NCBI RefSeq assembly: GCF_021491355.1
Contig: NZ_JAKENF010000003.1
Span: 806,001-870,000 of the forward strand
Direction of reading: 5' to 3'
Length of the DNA: 64,000 bases
From: Alitabrizicola rongguiensis
GTDB taxonomy: Bacteria > Pseudomonadota > Alphaproteobacteria > Rhodobacterales > Rhodobacteraceae
In this document: piece by piece, positions 8,021-18,439 of the stretch
Position numbering within the stretch: the first letter of the stretch is position 1
How the letters are laid out: each line of letters starts with the position of its first letter
The notes under the pieces: model-generated
The model's input: the letters and a program-made list of their open reading frames with translations, nothing else
Told to the model about the DNA's origin: nothing
Databases searched by the model: none
Made by a program: the position numbers and the translations under genes

Positions 8021-8812
8021 ATGCTGAAACACATGTTGACCGGCGCGTTGTTCGCCGGAGTACTGGCTGGCCTGTTTGCGGCCCTCCTCCAGTATTTTCT
8101 TGTTCAGCCTTTGATCGTGCTGAGCGAACGGTATGAATCGGGCGAGCTGGTACATTTCGCCGGTGTCGCGGGCGCGGAAGCCGCCCACGATCACGACCAT
8201 GATCATGACGCTGCCGACGCCGCTGCTGCGACCGATGCGACGGCAGAGCCTGCAGCCGAAGGGTCAGAGGCCCACAGCCACCATCACGACGAGGCCAGCG
8301 GCGAGACGCCGCCCCTCACCCGCAACATGCTGACTATCGGCTTCCTGGCCCTCGTTTATGTGGGTTACGGACTGCTTCTGGTCGCAGGGTTCGCCGTCGC
8401 GGCACAATTCGGCATCCAGGTCACGGCGCGGCAGGGTCTGCTCTGGGGTCTGGCGGGCTTTGCCGCCTTCCAGCTTGCCCCGGCTATCGGCCTTGCGCCC
8501 GAGCTTCCCGGTACACCGGCGGCAGACCTGACGGCGCGTCAGATCTGGTGGGTCGGAACCGCGATCGCCACGGCAGGCGGGCTTGCCCTGATCGGCTACG
8601 GGCGCAGCCTGATCGCGGTCGTCGCAGGCGCGATCCTGCTGGCGCTGCCCCACGTGATCGGAGCGCCGGAACCGGCAGCGTTCGGCGGGGTCGTTCCGCC
8701 GGAACTCGCGGCCTCGTTTGCGGCCCGTGCACTGGCGGTTGGACTTGCGTCCTGGGCCCTGCTCGGCTGGCTCGCGGGCCGGTTCTGGAGCCAGGACGAA
8801 GCTTCGACCTGA
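8021..8812 (+). CDS. cbtA: Cobalt transporter subunit CbtA
   Basis: A 263-aa integral membrane protein with five or so hydrophobic segments (about residues 7-30, 103-128, 140-160, 175-215 and 235-255). A His/Asp-rich loop at residues about 56-92 (HDHDHDHD and HSHHHDE) is a plausible metal-binding site facing the periplasm. It matches the CbtA family predicted to carry cobalt with CbtB. Same transcript as cbtB under riboswitch 1. The start could also be the Met at codon 5. Confidence 0.88.
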   Translation: MLKHMLTGALFAGVLAGLFAALLQYFLVQPLIVLSERYESGELVHFAGVAGAEAAHDHDHDHDAADAAAATDATAEPAAEGSEAHSHHHDEASGETPPLTRNMLTIGFLALVYVGYGLLLVAGFAVAAQFGIQVTARQGLLWGLAGFAAFQLAPAIGLAPELPGTPAADLTARQIWWVGTAIATAGGLALIGYGRSLIAVVAGAILLALPHVIGAPEPAAFGGVVPPELAASFAARALAVGLASWALLGWLAGRFWSQDEAST

Positions 8813-8899
8813 TCCCGGGCCGCGATGTCGCAGCCGCACCCTGCAAGGGCGCAATCCGATTGACGCGCCAAGATCGCGACCGGTAACAAGGATGTGTCC

Positions 8900-9092
8900 T
8901 ACGGTGTCGCCCGCCCCTGCCGGGGCGGCGATGAAACGGGAAGCCGGTGACGGAGTGATCCGAAATCCGGCGCTGCCCCCGCAACGGTAGGCGAGCTTAG
9001 GCCCCCATATGCCACTGCGCGGCACGCGTGGGAAGGCGGGGCGCCGCGGGAGCGATCCCGGCTCGCAAGCCCGGAGACCGGCCGCCAGGATC
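8900..9092 (+). promoter_or_regulatory. Cobalamin riboswitch 2, upstream of the CbiM-like gene
   Basis: A second full set of B12-riboswitch blocks: GATGAAACGGGAAGCCGG (about 8929-8946), GCTGCCCCCGCAACGGTAGG with GCGAG (8971-8997), ATGCCACTG and GGGAAGGCG (9008-9040), and the B12 box AAGCCCGGAGACCGGCC at 9067-9083. GGGGTTCGCGCCCC at about 9100-9113 could be part of the expression platform, and the ribosome site GCAAGGAGCAAGAC precedes the ATG at 9165. Edges are approximate. Confidence 0.93.
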
Positions 9093-9164
9093 GCAATCGG
9101 GGTTCGCGCCCCAAACCGAAATCCATGCCGCTGCACGGGGTGTATGCGGAGCAAGGAGCAAGAC

Positions 9165-9842
9165 ATGCATATCGAACCCGGCATCGTGACCGGTGCAAAA
9201 ATCATCCTCTCCTATGCCACGGCCGCCGCAGTCGGTGGCGTGACCCTGAAATATGCCTTCGATGCGATCCGGGCGCAGGGTATGCCGTCGCTCGTCCTGC
9301 GCAGCGTGATCTCGACCGTTCTGGTCTTCTGCTTCTTCGAAGTGTTGCCGCATGCGCCAGTCGGCGTGTCGGAGGTGCACCTGATCCTTGGTACGACGCT
9401 CTTGCTGCTGTTCGGTGCGGCACCGGCCGCGATCGGCCTGGCCATGGGCCTGCTGGTGCAGGGACTGTCCTTCGCGCCCTTCGACCTGCCGCAATACGGC
9501 ATGAACGTCACCACGCTTCTGGTTCCGCTCTTCGCGATCGACGCGCTGGCCAAGCGGGTCATCCCGGCGGGCACGGCCTATGTCGATGTGACCTATGCCC
9601 AGCTGATGAAGCTGTCCTTCGCCTATCAGGGCGGCGTGGTTGCCTGGGTCGCCTTCTGGGCCTTCTACGGCCTCGGCGTTAGCAAGCACACGCTTGAAAG
9701 CGTCGGAGCGTTCGGCATCGCCTATATGGCGGTCATCCTGATCGAGCCGCTGGTCGACCTCGCCGTTCTGGCGGGCGCCAAGGCGCTGAAGGGACGCGAC
9801 CTGAAAGGCCTCGTGACCCCGCGTCTTTACGCGGCGGCCTGA
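9165..9842 (+). CDS. CbiM-like energy-coupling factor substrate component
   Basis: A 225-aa hydrophobic protein starting MHIEPGIV; His2 is the conserved N-terminal metal ligand of CbiM. The middle has the CbiM-like pattern HLILGTTLLLLFG, LAMGLLVQGLSF and QYGMNVTTLL, with about six membrane segments. The upstream Met codons (frame from 9009) fall in the riboswitch, so ATG 9165 with its GGAG is the start. No cbiN, cbiQ or cbiO gene lies nearby. The likely substrate is cobalt, given the B12 riboswitch ahead of it. Confidence 0.82.
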   Translation: MHIEPGIVTGAKIILSYATAAAVGGVTLKYAFDAIRAQGMPSLVLRSVISTVLVFCFFEVLPHAPVGVSEVHLILGTTLLLLFGAAPAAIGLAMGLLVQGLSFAPFDLPQYGMNVTTLLVPLFAIDALAKRVIPAGTAYVDVTYAQLMKLSFAYQGGVVAWVAFWAFYGLGVSKHTLESVGAFGIAYMAVILIEPLVDLAVLAGAKALKGRDLKGLVTPRLYAAA

Positions 9843-9859
9843 ACCCTGCACAGTTTGCG

Positions 9860-9896
9860 AACGCGGCCCTCCCTGGGGCCGCGTTTATCTTTTTTC
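9860..9896 (+). terminator. Rho-independent terminator between the CbiM-like gene and cobF
   Basis: Perfect 10-bp stem AACGCGGCCC (9860-9869) and GGGCCGCGTT (9876-9885) with a 6-nt loop, followed by TATCTTTTTT (9886-9895). It is the clearest intrinsic terminator in the first 15 kb and ends just 10 bp before the cobF start codon. Confidence 0.9.
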
Positions 9897-9905
9897 GGCG
9901 GACAG

Positions 9906-10661
9906 ATGATCCAGCTTTCCCTGATCGGCATCGGCACGGGCAACCCCGACCATGTGACCCTGCAGGCCATCCGCGCGATCAACGCAGCGGACGTCATCCT
10001 TTTGCCGCGCAAGGGCGAGAACAAGGCCGATCTCGCCGATCTGAGGCGGACAATCCTGGCCGACCATCTGACCGGCCCGGCGCGGGTGGTGGAATTCGAT
10101 CTGCCCGTGCGCGATGCCGCAACCCCCGACTACCTTGACGGGGTGAACGACTGGCACGACGCGATTGCTGCCACCTGGGCCGGGCTGATCGCCGAACATG
10201 CTCCGAACGGCGGCAGGGTGGCGCTGTTGGTCTGGGGCGACCCGTCGCTTTACGATTCGACCCTGCGCATCGCCAAACGACTGCGAGCGGCGGGGCTCGA
10301 GATGTCGGTCGAGGTGGTGCCGGGCCTGACCTCGCTCCAGCTTCTGACCGCGGTTCACGCGATTCCGCTGAACGATCTGGGCGCGCCTGTCGTCATCACC
10401 ACCGGCCGACAGATCCGTGACCACGGCTGGCCCGCGGGGGCAGACACGGTGGCGGTGATGCTCGATGGAAACTCATCGTTCCAGGCGGTTCCGCCCGAAG
10501 GCATCTCGATCTGGTGGGCGGCCTATCTTGGCATGCCCATGCAGATCATGGACCACGGTCCGCTCGCCGACACCGGCCCCAGGATCATCGCGGCAAGGGC
10601 TGCGGCACGAGCCGAACATGGCTGGATCATGGACATCTACTTGATGCGGCGGACCGCCTGA
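9906..10661 (+). CDS. cobF: Precorrin-6A synthase (deacetylating)
   Basis: C1 methylation with loss of the C1 acetyl group, a step specific to the aerobic pathway. The protein has 251 aa with LIGIGTGNPDHVTLQA (glycine loop), LLPRKGENKADL, LVWGDPSLYDST and VVPGLTSLQLL, as in CobF. I chose ATG 9906; the frame extends to a TTG at 9855, but that part is the terminator hairpin. No promoter fits between the terminator and the start, so expression needs read-through from the riboswitch-controlled transcript or a promoter inside the previous gene. Confidence 0.92.
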   Translation: MIQLSLIGIGTGNPDHVTLQAIRAINAADVILLPRKGENKADLADLRRTILADHLTGPARVVEFDLPVRDAATPDYLDGVNDWHDAIAATWAGLIAEHAPNGGRVALLVWGDPSLYDSTLRIAKRLRAAGLEMSVEVVPGLTSLQLLTAVHAIPLNDLGAPVVITTGRQIRDHGWPAGADTVAVMLDGNSSFQAVPPEGISIWWAAYLGMPMQIMDHGPLADTGPRIIAARAAARAEHGWIMDIYLMRRTA

Positions 10662-10722
10662 CCTGCGTTTCTTTCGTGGGCGCCTTCCCGCCCCCTGGGG
10701 CTGGCCCTGATGTCACACAAGG

Positions 10723-10750
10723 TTGACTTATCCCATCCAGCCTTCATGTT
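10723..10750 (+). promoter_or_regulatory. Candidate sigma-70 promoter of the AcoR-like regulator
   Basis: TTGACT (10723-10728) and CATGTT (10745-10750) with a 16-bp spacer; the -35 is close to consensus, the -10 poor. It lies in the 157-bp gap between cobF and the regulator, the only place a promoter for it could be. No other gene is seen in the gap. Confidence 0.35.
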
Positions 10751-10818
10751 AGGGGATGATCATCGGCACCCGGAGGAGGACCGGTTGCTGGTGATGGCCC
10801 GGGGTGAGGAGGCCTGCC

Positions 10819-11775
10819 GTGGCACGGACCTTTGCTCAGACGCATGCAAGCGCCGTGGAAGCCGCGATCCGCAGCGACGCTGCGGCGCGCTCGCCCGTTG
10901 TCGCGTCGTGGAGCCGGTCGGCACACCTGCATGGCCTAGACCCGGAACACCGCCGCCCGCCGGAACGTCTGACCGAGGCCGAGCTTGCCCAGGCGCGCGA
11001 ACGGATGGAACCGCTTCTGAAGGTTGCGGGTCCGAGCCTCGACAAGCTGTTTCAGACCGTGGGCGGTGTGGGCTGTTCGGTCATGCTGGCCGATAGCGAC
11101 GGCGTTCCGGTCGAACGCCGTGGGGCTTCCGTCGACGACCGGCAGTTCCACGACTGGGGTCTGTGGACCGGGGCGATCTGGTCGGAGGCGACCGAGGGGA
11201 CCAACGGCATCGGCACGGCACTTGCCGAAAGGCGCGCGGTGACCATTCACCGCGACCAGCATTACCTGTCGCGCAACACGGCGTTGTCCTGCATGAGCGC
11301 GCCGGTCCATGATGCGACCGGCCAGATCGCCGGCGTTCTTGACGTGTCGTCCTGCCGCGACGACCTGACCGAGGGATTTGCCGCCATCATCTCGCATCTG
11401 GTGGTCGAAGCCGCGCGGAAGATCGAAGCCGACGTCTTCCGCCACGCCTTTCCCAGGGCGCGCATCGTGCTCGTGCCTGGCTCCGACCGGGCAGCGGCGG
11501 CGCTTCTGGCCGTGGATGGCGACGATCTGGTTGTGGGGGCGACACGCAGCGCCCGCCAGTTGCTGAACCTCACCGGCGACCTGCTCGCGGCACCCCGTCC
11601 GGCCAGCGACATGCTGGGCATGGCCGGCCCGGACACGCTCGAGGATGCAGAAAGGGCAGTGCTTCAGCGCGCCCTTGCCCGGCACGGCGGGAACGTCTCT
11701 GCCGCGGCGCGCTCGCTAGGGATCAGCCGCGCGACCTTCCACCGCAAGATCGGCAGCCTTGCACAGCGGTCATAG
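10819..11775 (+). CDS. AcoR-like transcriptional regulator (GAF + Fis HTH, no AAA+ domain)
   Basis: A 318-aa regulator. Residues about 65-200 form a GAF-type sensor (GCSVMLADSDGVPVERRG, WTGAIWSEATEGTNGIGTAL, LSCMSAPVHD) like that of AcoR. The C terminus (about 265-315) is a Fis-type helix-turn-helix (ALARHGGNVSAAARSLGISRATFHRKI). The AAA+ sigma-54 activator domain that normally lies between them is absent: there is no Walker A and no GAFTGA. Start GTG 10819 is chosen for AGGAGG 6 bp upstream; GTG 10804 is the alternative. It lies next to an aldehyde dehydrogenase, the usual target of such regulators. Confidence 0.85.
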   Translation: MARTFAQTHASAVEAAIRSDAAARSPVVASWSRSAHLHGLDPEHRRPPERLTEAELAQARERMEPLLKVAGPSLDKLFQTVGGVGCSVMLADSDGVPVERRGASVDDRQFHDWGLWTGAIWSEATEGTNGIGTALAERRAVTIHRDQHYLSRNTALSCMSAPVHDATGQIAGVLDVSSCRDDLTEGFAAIISHLVVEAARKIEADVFRHAFPRARIVLVPGSDRAAAALLAVDGDDLVVGATRSARQLLNLTGDLLAAPRPASDMLGMAGPDTLEDAERAVLQRALARHGGNVSAAARSLGISRATFHRKIGSLAQRS

Positions 11776-11796
11776 CCGCAATTCGCCGTCGTCATG

Positions 11797-11814
11797 TGTC
11801 GCAATCCTGAGACA
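11797..11814. promoter_or_regulatory. Candidate operator of the AcoR-like regulator
   Basis: TGTCGCAATCCTGAGACA: 7-bp arms TGTCGCA and TGAGACA with one mismatch, 4-bp centre. It lies in the 140-bp leader between the regulator and the aldehyde dehydrogenase, 102 bp before the latter's start. AcoR-type proteins bind TGT/ACA dyads; that this one does is inference. Confidence 0.45.
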
Positions 11815-11915
11815 GGTCAGCTGTTTCGTGTCCCGGCGACGGGCTGACAGCGGGCCCAGATGATTCCAGCTTCTTCCCAGGCCGCAGCGAAACGCGGCTA
11901 TGAGGAGGAGAGACC

Positions 11916-13433
11916 ATGACCAAACACGAAGAATTCGGCCTCAAGACGGCCCCCTTCAAGACCCGCTACGACAACTACATCGGCGGCGAATGGGTGGCGC
12001 CCAAGTCCGGCCGCTACATGCCGAACATCTCGCCGGTGACCGGCCAGGTCATCTGCGAAGTTGCTCGCTCGGATGCCCAGGACATCGAGATGGCGCTCGA
12101 CGCCGCGCACAAGGCCCGCAAGGCCTGGGGCGAGTCCTCGATCACCACGCGCTCGAACATCCTGATGAAGATCGCCGACCGGATCGAGCAGAACCTGGAA
12201 GCCATCGCTCTGGCCGAGACCTGGGACAACGGCAAGCCGCTGCGTGAGACGCTGGCCGCCGACCTGCCGCTGACCGTCGACCATTTCCGCTACTTCGCCG
12301 GCGCGATCCGCGCGCAGGAAGGCTCGATCGGCCAGCTGGACAACGACACCGTCGCCTATCACTTCCACGAACCGCTCGGCGTTGTCGGCCAGATCATCCC
12401 CTGGAACTTCCCGATCCTGATGGCGGCATGGAAACTCGCCCCGGCGCTCGCCGCCGGCAACTGCGTGGTGCTGAAGCCGGCCGAGCAGACCCCGGCCTCG
12501 ATCCTGTACATGATGCAGTTCATCGAAGACCTGCTGCCCCCGGGCGTGCTGAACATCGTCAACGGCATCGGTGAAGAGGCTGGCGCGGCGCTGTCCTCGT
12601 CGAAGCGCATCGCCAAGATCGCCTTCACCGGCTCGACCCCCGTCGGCAAGATGATCATGCGCGCTGCCGCAGACAACCTGACCAACATCACGCTGGAGCT
12701 GGGCGGCAAGTCGCCGAACCTGTTCTTCGCCGACGTGATGAACGAGGATGACGCGTTCCTCGACAAGGCGCTGGAAGGGTTCACGATGTTTGCCCTGAAC
12801 CAGGGCGAAGTCTGCACCTGCCCGTCCCGGGCCCTGATCCAGGAATCGATCTACGACCGGTTCATGGAAAAGGCGCTCAAGCGGGTCGAGGCGATCGTGG
12901 CAGGCGACCCCCGGATCGGCAACACCATGATCGGTGCGCAGGCCAGCCAGGAGCAGTTCGACAAGATCTCGTCCTATCTCGAGATCGGCCGCAAGGAAGG
13001 CGCGAAAGTGCTGACCGGTGGTTCGGCAAACCACTTCAACGGCGATCTGAGGGAAGGTTTCTACATCCAGCCGACCGTCTTCGAAGGCAACAACAAGATG
13101 CGGGTCTTCCAGGAGGAAATCTTCGGGCCTGTCGTGTCCGTGACCACCTTCAAGACGCTGGAAGAAGCGCTCGAGATCGCCAACGACACCGTCTTCGGCC
13201 TGGGTGCCGGCGTGTGGAGCCGCGACATGAACACCGCCTACCGCGCGGGCCGCGGCATCGAAGCGGGCCGTGTCTGGACCAACTGCTACCACGCCTACCC
13301 GGCGGGTGCGGCCTTCGGCGGCTACAAGCAGTCGGGCATCGGGCGTGAAACCCACAAGATGATGCTCGACCACTATCAGGAAACGAAGAACCTGCTCGTC
13401 TCGTACAACCCGAACAAGCTCGGGTTCTTCTAA
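11916..13433 (+). CDS. NAD-dependent (acet)aldehyde dehydrogenase, AcoD/ExaC type
   Basis: Oxidises acetaldehyde or other short aldehydes to the acid. 505 aa, full length. WNFPILM is the cofactor-binding segment, FTGSTPVGK the NAD loop, LELGGKSPN holds the general-base Glu, and the nucleophile is Cys300 in [11 protein letters not shown], a sequence typical of the AcoD/AldB group. EEIFGPVVS and [10 protein letters not shown] complete the fold. A strong AGGAGGAGAG ribosome site precedes the ATG. Probably regulated by the upstream AcoR-like protein. Confidence 0.92.
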   Translation: MTKHEEFGLKTAPFKTRYDNYIGGEWVAPKSGRYMPNISPVTGQVICEVARSDAQDIEMALDAAHKARKAWGESSITTRSNILMKIADRIEQNLEAIALAETWDNGKPLRETLAADLPLTVDHFRYFAGAIRAQEGSIGQLDNDTVAYHFHEPLGVVGQIIPWNFPILMAAWKLAPALAAGNCVVLKPAEQTPASILYMMQFIEDLLPPGVLNIVNGIGEEAGAALSSSKRIAKIAFTGSTPVGKMIMRAAADNLTNITLELGGKSPNLFFADVMNEDDAFLDKALEGFTMFALNQGEVCTCPSRALIQESIYDRFMEKALKRVEAIVAGDPRIGNTMIGAQASQEQFDKISSYLEIGRKEGAKVLTGGSANHFNGDLREGFYIQPTVFEGNNKMRVFQEEIFGPVVSVTTFKTLEEALEIANDTVFGLGAGVWSRDMNTAYRAGRGIEAGRVWTNCYHAYPAGAAFGGYKQSGIGRETHKMMLDHYQETKNLLVSYNPNKLGFF

Positions 13434-13439
13434 GCCGAT

Positions 13440-13476
13440 CCCTGCGGCGGGGTTCCCTCCTTTTTCCGCCGCAGGG
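13440..13476 (+). terminator. Stem-loop after the aldehyde dehydrogenase
   Basis: Perfect 11-bp stem CCCTGCGGCGG (13440-13450) and CCGCCGCAGGG (13466-13476) with a 15-nt loop containing TTTTT, but no T-tract after it. It begins 6 bp past the stop, so may stabilise the 3' end or act with the next hairpin. Confidence 0.6.
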
Positions 13477-13533
13477 TCCCGGGCAAACAAGGCGCATGAT
13501 CTCCGGCATCGTGCGTAGCTTTCTTGCCCTATC

Positions 13534-13574
13534 GGGCGGCGCGGGTCCTCCCCCATGCGCCGCCCTTTCCTTTT
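13534..13574 (+). terminator. Rho-independent terminator
   Basis: GGGCGGCGC (13534-13542) pairs perfectly with GCGCCGCCC (13557-13565), loop 14 nt, followed by TTTCCTTTT. It is the second hairpin in the 227-bp stretch between the aldehyde dehydrogenase and the methylase, a stretch in which I see no gene. Confidence 0.7.
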
Positions 13575-13660
13575 CAACCGCCGCGCGGTTCGGTCTTGGA
13601 ACAGCCGGCGTTTCGGGCCAGACTACTGCGGGTAGGGATTGGCGAGGACGGGCCGACAAG

Positions 13661-14539
13661 ATGCAGTATGCCTTCGCGACCGAAGCGGACCGGCGCGCGG
13701 TCACGCCCTTCAAGCCGCAGCTGCTCAAATGGATCGGCAGCAAGCAGAAGGTCGCGCCCCGGATCATCGCAGAATTCCCGGCCCGTTTCGGGGCCTATCA
13801 CGAACCTTTCCTCGGCGCGGGCGGCGTTCTGGCAACCCTGGCCCCCGAGCGCGCCTTCGGTTCGGACACGTTCCCGCCGCTGATCGAGATCTGGCAGGCC
13901 CTGGCCAGCGACCCCGAGCGATTGAAGCGCTGGTATGCCGAACGGTGGACGGCCTTCAAGGCAGGCGAGCGCGAGGTGGAATACGAGCGCATCAAGGCAA
14001 GCTACAACGCCCATCCGAATGGCGCGGATTTCCTGTTCCTGACCCGAAGCTGCTACGGCGGTGTCGTGCGGTTCCGGCGCAAGGATGGCTACATGTCGAC
14101 GCCGGTCGGCGCCCATCCCCCGATCTCGCCCCTCGCCTTTGCCAAGCGGGTGGACCTGTGGCACGCCCGGCTCAAGGGGGCGCAGTTCGACCGGCTCGAC
14201 TTCGAAGAGGCGATGGCGCGGGCGAAGCCTGGCGATCTGGTCTATTGCGACCCGCCCTATGCCCATTCCCAGACGATCCTATACGGGGCGCAATCGTTCG
14301 ACCTGACGCGCCTCATGGCCGCGATTGCCGACTGCAAGGCGCGCGGCGTCCGCTTGGCACTCAGCATCGACGGCACGAAGAAAAGCGGCGACCGGTCCTG
14401 CGCGATCCCCCTGCCCCCAGGCCTGTTTGAGCGTGAGGTGATGGTCGACCTTGGCCGGTCCATGCTGCGCAGGTTCCAGATGGAGGGCCAGAGTCTTGAG
14501 GCGGAAAATGTCAGCGACCGGCTGCTGCTGACGTGGTGA
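13661..14539 (+). CDS. D12-class N6-adenine DNA methyltransferase
   Basis: A 292-aa Dam/D12-class methylase. LLKWIGSKQKVAPRI is motif X, HEPFLGAGGVL motif I (SAM binding) and VYCDPPYAHSQT the catalytic DPPY motif IV; SCYGGVVRFRRKDGYMSTP matches the family's central part. ATG 13661 is chosen; the frame extends to 13496, but that stretch covers a terminator hairpin and is low complexity. No restriction endonuclease gene is adjacent, so it is an orphan methylase. Target sequence not predictable from here. Confidence 0.88.
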   Translation: MQYAFATEADRRAVTPFKPQLLKWIGSKQKVAPRIIAEFPARFGAYHEPFLGAGGVLATLAPERAFGSDTFPPLIEIWQALASDPERLKRWYAERWTAFKAGEREVEYERIKASYNAHPNGADFLFLTRSCYGGVVRFRRKDGYMSTPVGAHPPISPLAFAKRVDLWHARLKGAQFDRLDFEEAMARAKPGDLVYCDPPYAHSQTILYGAQSFDLTRLMAAIADCKARGVRLALSIDGTKKSGDRSCAIPLPPGLFEREVMVDLGRSMLRRFQMEGQSLEAENVSDRLLLTW

Positions 14540-14652
14540 GCGAACAGGCGCTCTGACGTTTCGTTCACGGTCTTGCCGAACATCGCGACGATGCCCTGAC
14601 GCGGCACGGCGCATCCTTCCTGCAGGACCCTGAACCGCAGAAAGGATCAGAA

Positions 14653-14934
14653 ATGTCACCAACCATGCCCCTATCGCCCGACCGCAAAGCCCTGCTTTAC
14701 GGCTCGGGTTCCGGCCCTTTGCACCTGATCCGCCTTTGGCTGGCCGGGCTGCTCCGCCGTCCCGCCGGATGGTGGCGCCAAAGGCAGGATCGTCGCGCAC
14801 TCAGCGGGCTCTTGGCTGTCGACCATCGCCAGCTGGCCGATATCGGCCTGACCGGAGACGACATCCAGATGTTGCTCGACCGACCGGTCATCCGGCGACG
14901 GAAGCTGACGATCCGCTTGGACAGGCAGGGCTAA
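14653..14934 (+). CDS. DUF1127 protein
   Basis: A 93-aa protein whose second half (RQDRRALSGLLAVDHRQLADIGLTGDDIQML) is the DUF1127 (YjiS-like) domain: an amphipathic helix, then an L-x-D-I-G-L type motif. A basic, Trp-rich segment precedes it. AAAGGA ribosome site before the ATG. Family members are small stress-linked proteins in alphaproteobacteria, some reported to affect phosphate use or RNA turnover. The 3' end overlaps that of oxyR by 4 bp (convergent). Confidence 0.8.
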   Translation: MSPTMPLSPDRKALLYGSGSGPLHLIRLWLAGLLRRPAGWWRQRQDRRALSGLLAVDHRQLADIGLTGDDIQMLLDRPVIRRRKLTIRLDRQG

Positions 14935-15866
14935 GCCGTCTCAGGCGCGGGTCGGAAACGCTCCGGTCCGCGCAGCCCGGCCATTCCGGCGCCGCGCACC
15001 ACCTCGGCCACCTGCGCAAGTTGCCGTGCGAAGGGGCTGCTCCTGCGCCAGACCATGCCGATCGTCCGGGTCGGATGAGGCGGGCGGAACCGCGCGATTG
15101 AAACGGCGGCTGAGCGGGTCTCGACCGGAACCGCCATTTCTGGGATCAGCGTGACGCCGATGCCAGCGCCCACCATCTGCACCAGCGTCGATAGAGAACT
15201 TCCGTCCAGCAGCTCGCGCGGCGGCGTTGCCGCGAGGTTGCAGAAGGAAAGCGCCTGATCGCGGAAGCAGTGGCCCTCTTCCAGCAGGAGCAGCCGCATC
15301 TCGCGCAGCCCCTCGCGGTCCGGCACGGGCTTGTTGCTGTCGGCGAGCGGGCGCACCAACACGAATTCCTCGGAAAAGAGGGCAACCTCCGTCAACGCGG
15401 GTTCCGAGACCGGAAGCGCGACGATGGCAGCATCGAGCTTGCCCTCGTCCAGCTCCTGCACCAGCTTGGTCGTGATCGTCTCGCGCAGATGCAGGTCGAG
15501 ATCCGGGTTCATCTCGGTCAGACGGGCGATGATCGAGGGCAGAAGATACGGGGCGACTGTCGGGATGACTCCGATCCGAAGCCGCCCAACCAGCCCGTCG
15601 CGCGAGACCCGGGCCAGATCGCCAAGCTCATCGACCGAGCGCAGGATGTCCTGGACCCTTCGTGCGAATTCCTCACCGAAGCCTGTCAGGCGAACTTGAC
15701 GGGCCCCGCGTTCGAACAGCTCGGTGCCAAGCGACCCCTCCAGTTCGCGGATCTGCATCGACAGCGCCGGTTGCGATATGGCGCAGACATCGGCCGCCCG
15801 GCCGAAATGGCGCTGACGGGCGAGCGCGGCAAAGTAGCGAAGCTGGCGGAGCGTAAGATTGTTCAT
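14931..15866 (-). CDS. oxyR: Hydrogen peroxide sensor OxyR
   Basis: A LysR-type regulator of 311 aa. The HTH (residues about 1-60, LRQLRYFAALARQRHFGRAAD) is followed by a co-inducer domain with Cys200 and Cys209 in EEGHCFRDQALSFC, equivalent to the disulfide pair Cys199/Cys208 of E. coli OxyR. It is divergent from katG with a 209-bp shared control region, so the obvious role is peroxide-dependent activation of katG. A short dyad at its start codon suggests autoregulation. Confidence 0.93.
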   Translation of the reverse strand: MNNLTLRQLRYFAALARQRHFGRAADVCAISQPALSMQIRELEGSLGTELFERGARQVRLTGFGEEFARRVQDILRSVDELGDLARVSRDGLVGRLRIGVIPTVAPYLLPSIIARLTEMNPDLDLHLRETITTKLVQELDEGKLDAAIVALPVSEPALTEVALFSEEFVLVRPLADSNKPVPDREGLREMRLLLLEEGHCFRDQALSFCNLAATPPRELLDGSSLSTLVQMVGAGIGVTLIPEMAVPVETRSAAVSIARFRPPHPTRTIGMVWRRSSPFARQLAQVAEVVRGAGMAGLRGPERFRPAPETA

Positions 15867-15879
15867 AAGTGGATCTTAT
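15865..15879. promoter_or_regulatory. Dyad ATAAG-N5-CTTAT at the oxyR start, candidate OxyR site
   Basis: Perfect 5-bp arms in the AT-rich oxyR-katG intergenic region, overlapping the oxyR start codon. Spacing suits a LysR-type half-site pair. The rest of the 209-bp region (to 16075) holds no gene; the katG ribosome site GGAG is at 16066-16069. Assignment to OxyR is by position only. Confidence 0.4.
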
Positions 15880-16009
15880 CGCAGCAATCAGCAAATCCAA
15901 CTTAATCTAATCGTCCGGCTCTGCTACTGCGATGTCTGTGACGCGGGGGAGATGCGGTTCACGCCACCACTGAGTCTGTTCTGCACGGCAATGTGTCATG
16001 CGGTCTTGA

Positions 16010-18295
<2,286 letters not shown>

Positions 18296-18439
18296 TCGCG
18301 TTGACGCAGATTGCAGGCGCGGCCAATCCGCCGCGCCTGTTCCCTTGTCTTTGTCCTTGATCCGAACGCGCACCGCCCGCCAGAGTGGGTATATGCCGTT
18401 CGAGCGCCCTGCCCCCCTTTTCCGGATCGTCGGTGCACC

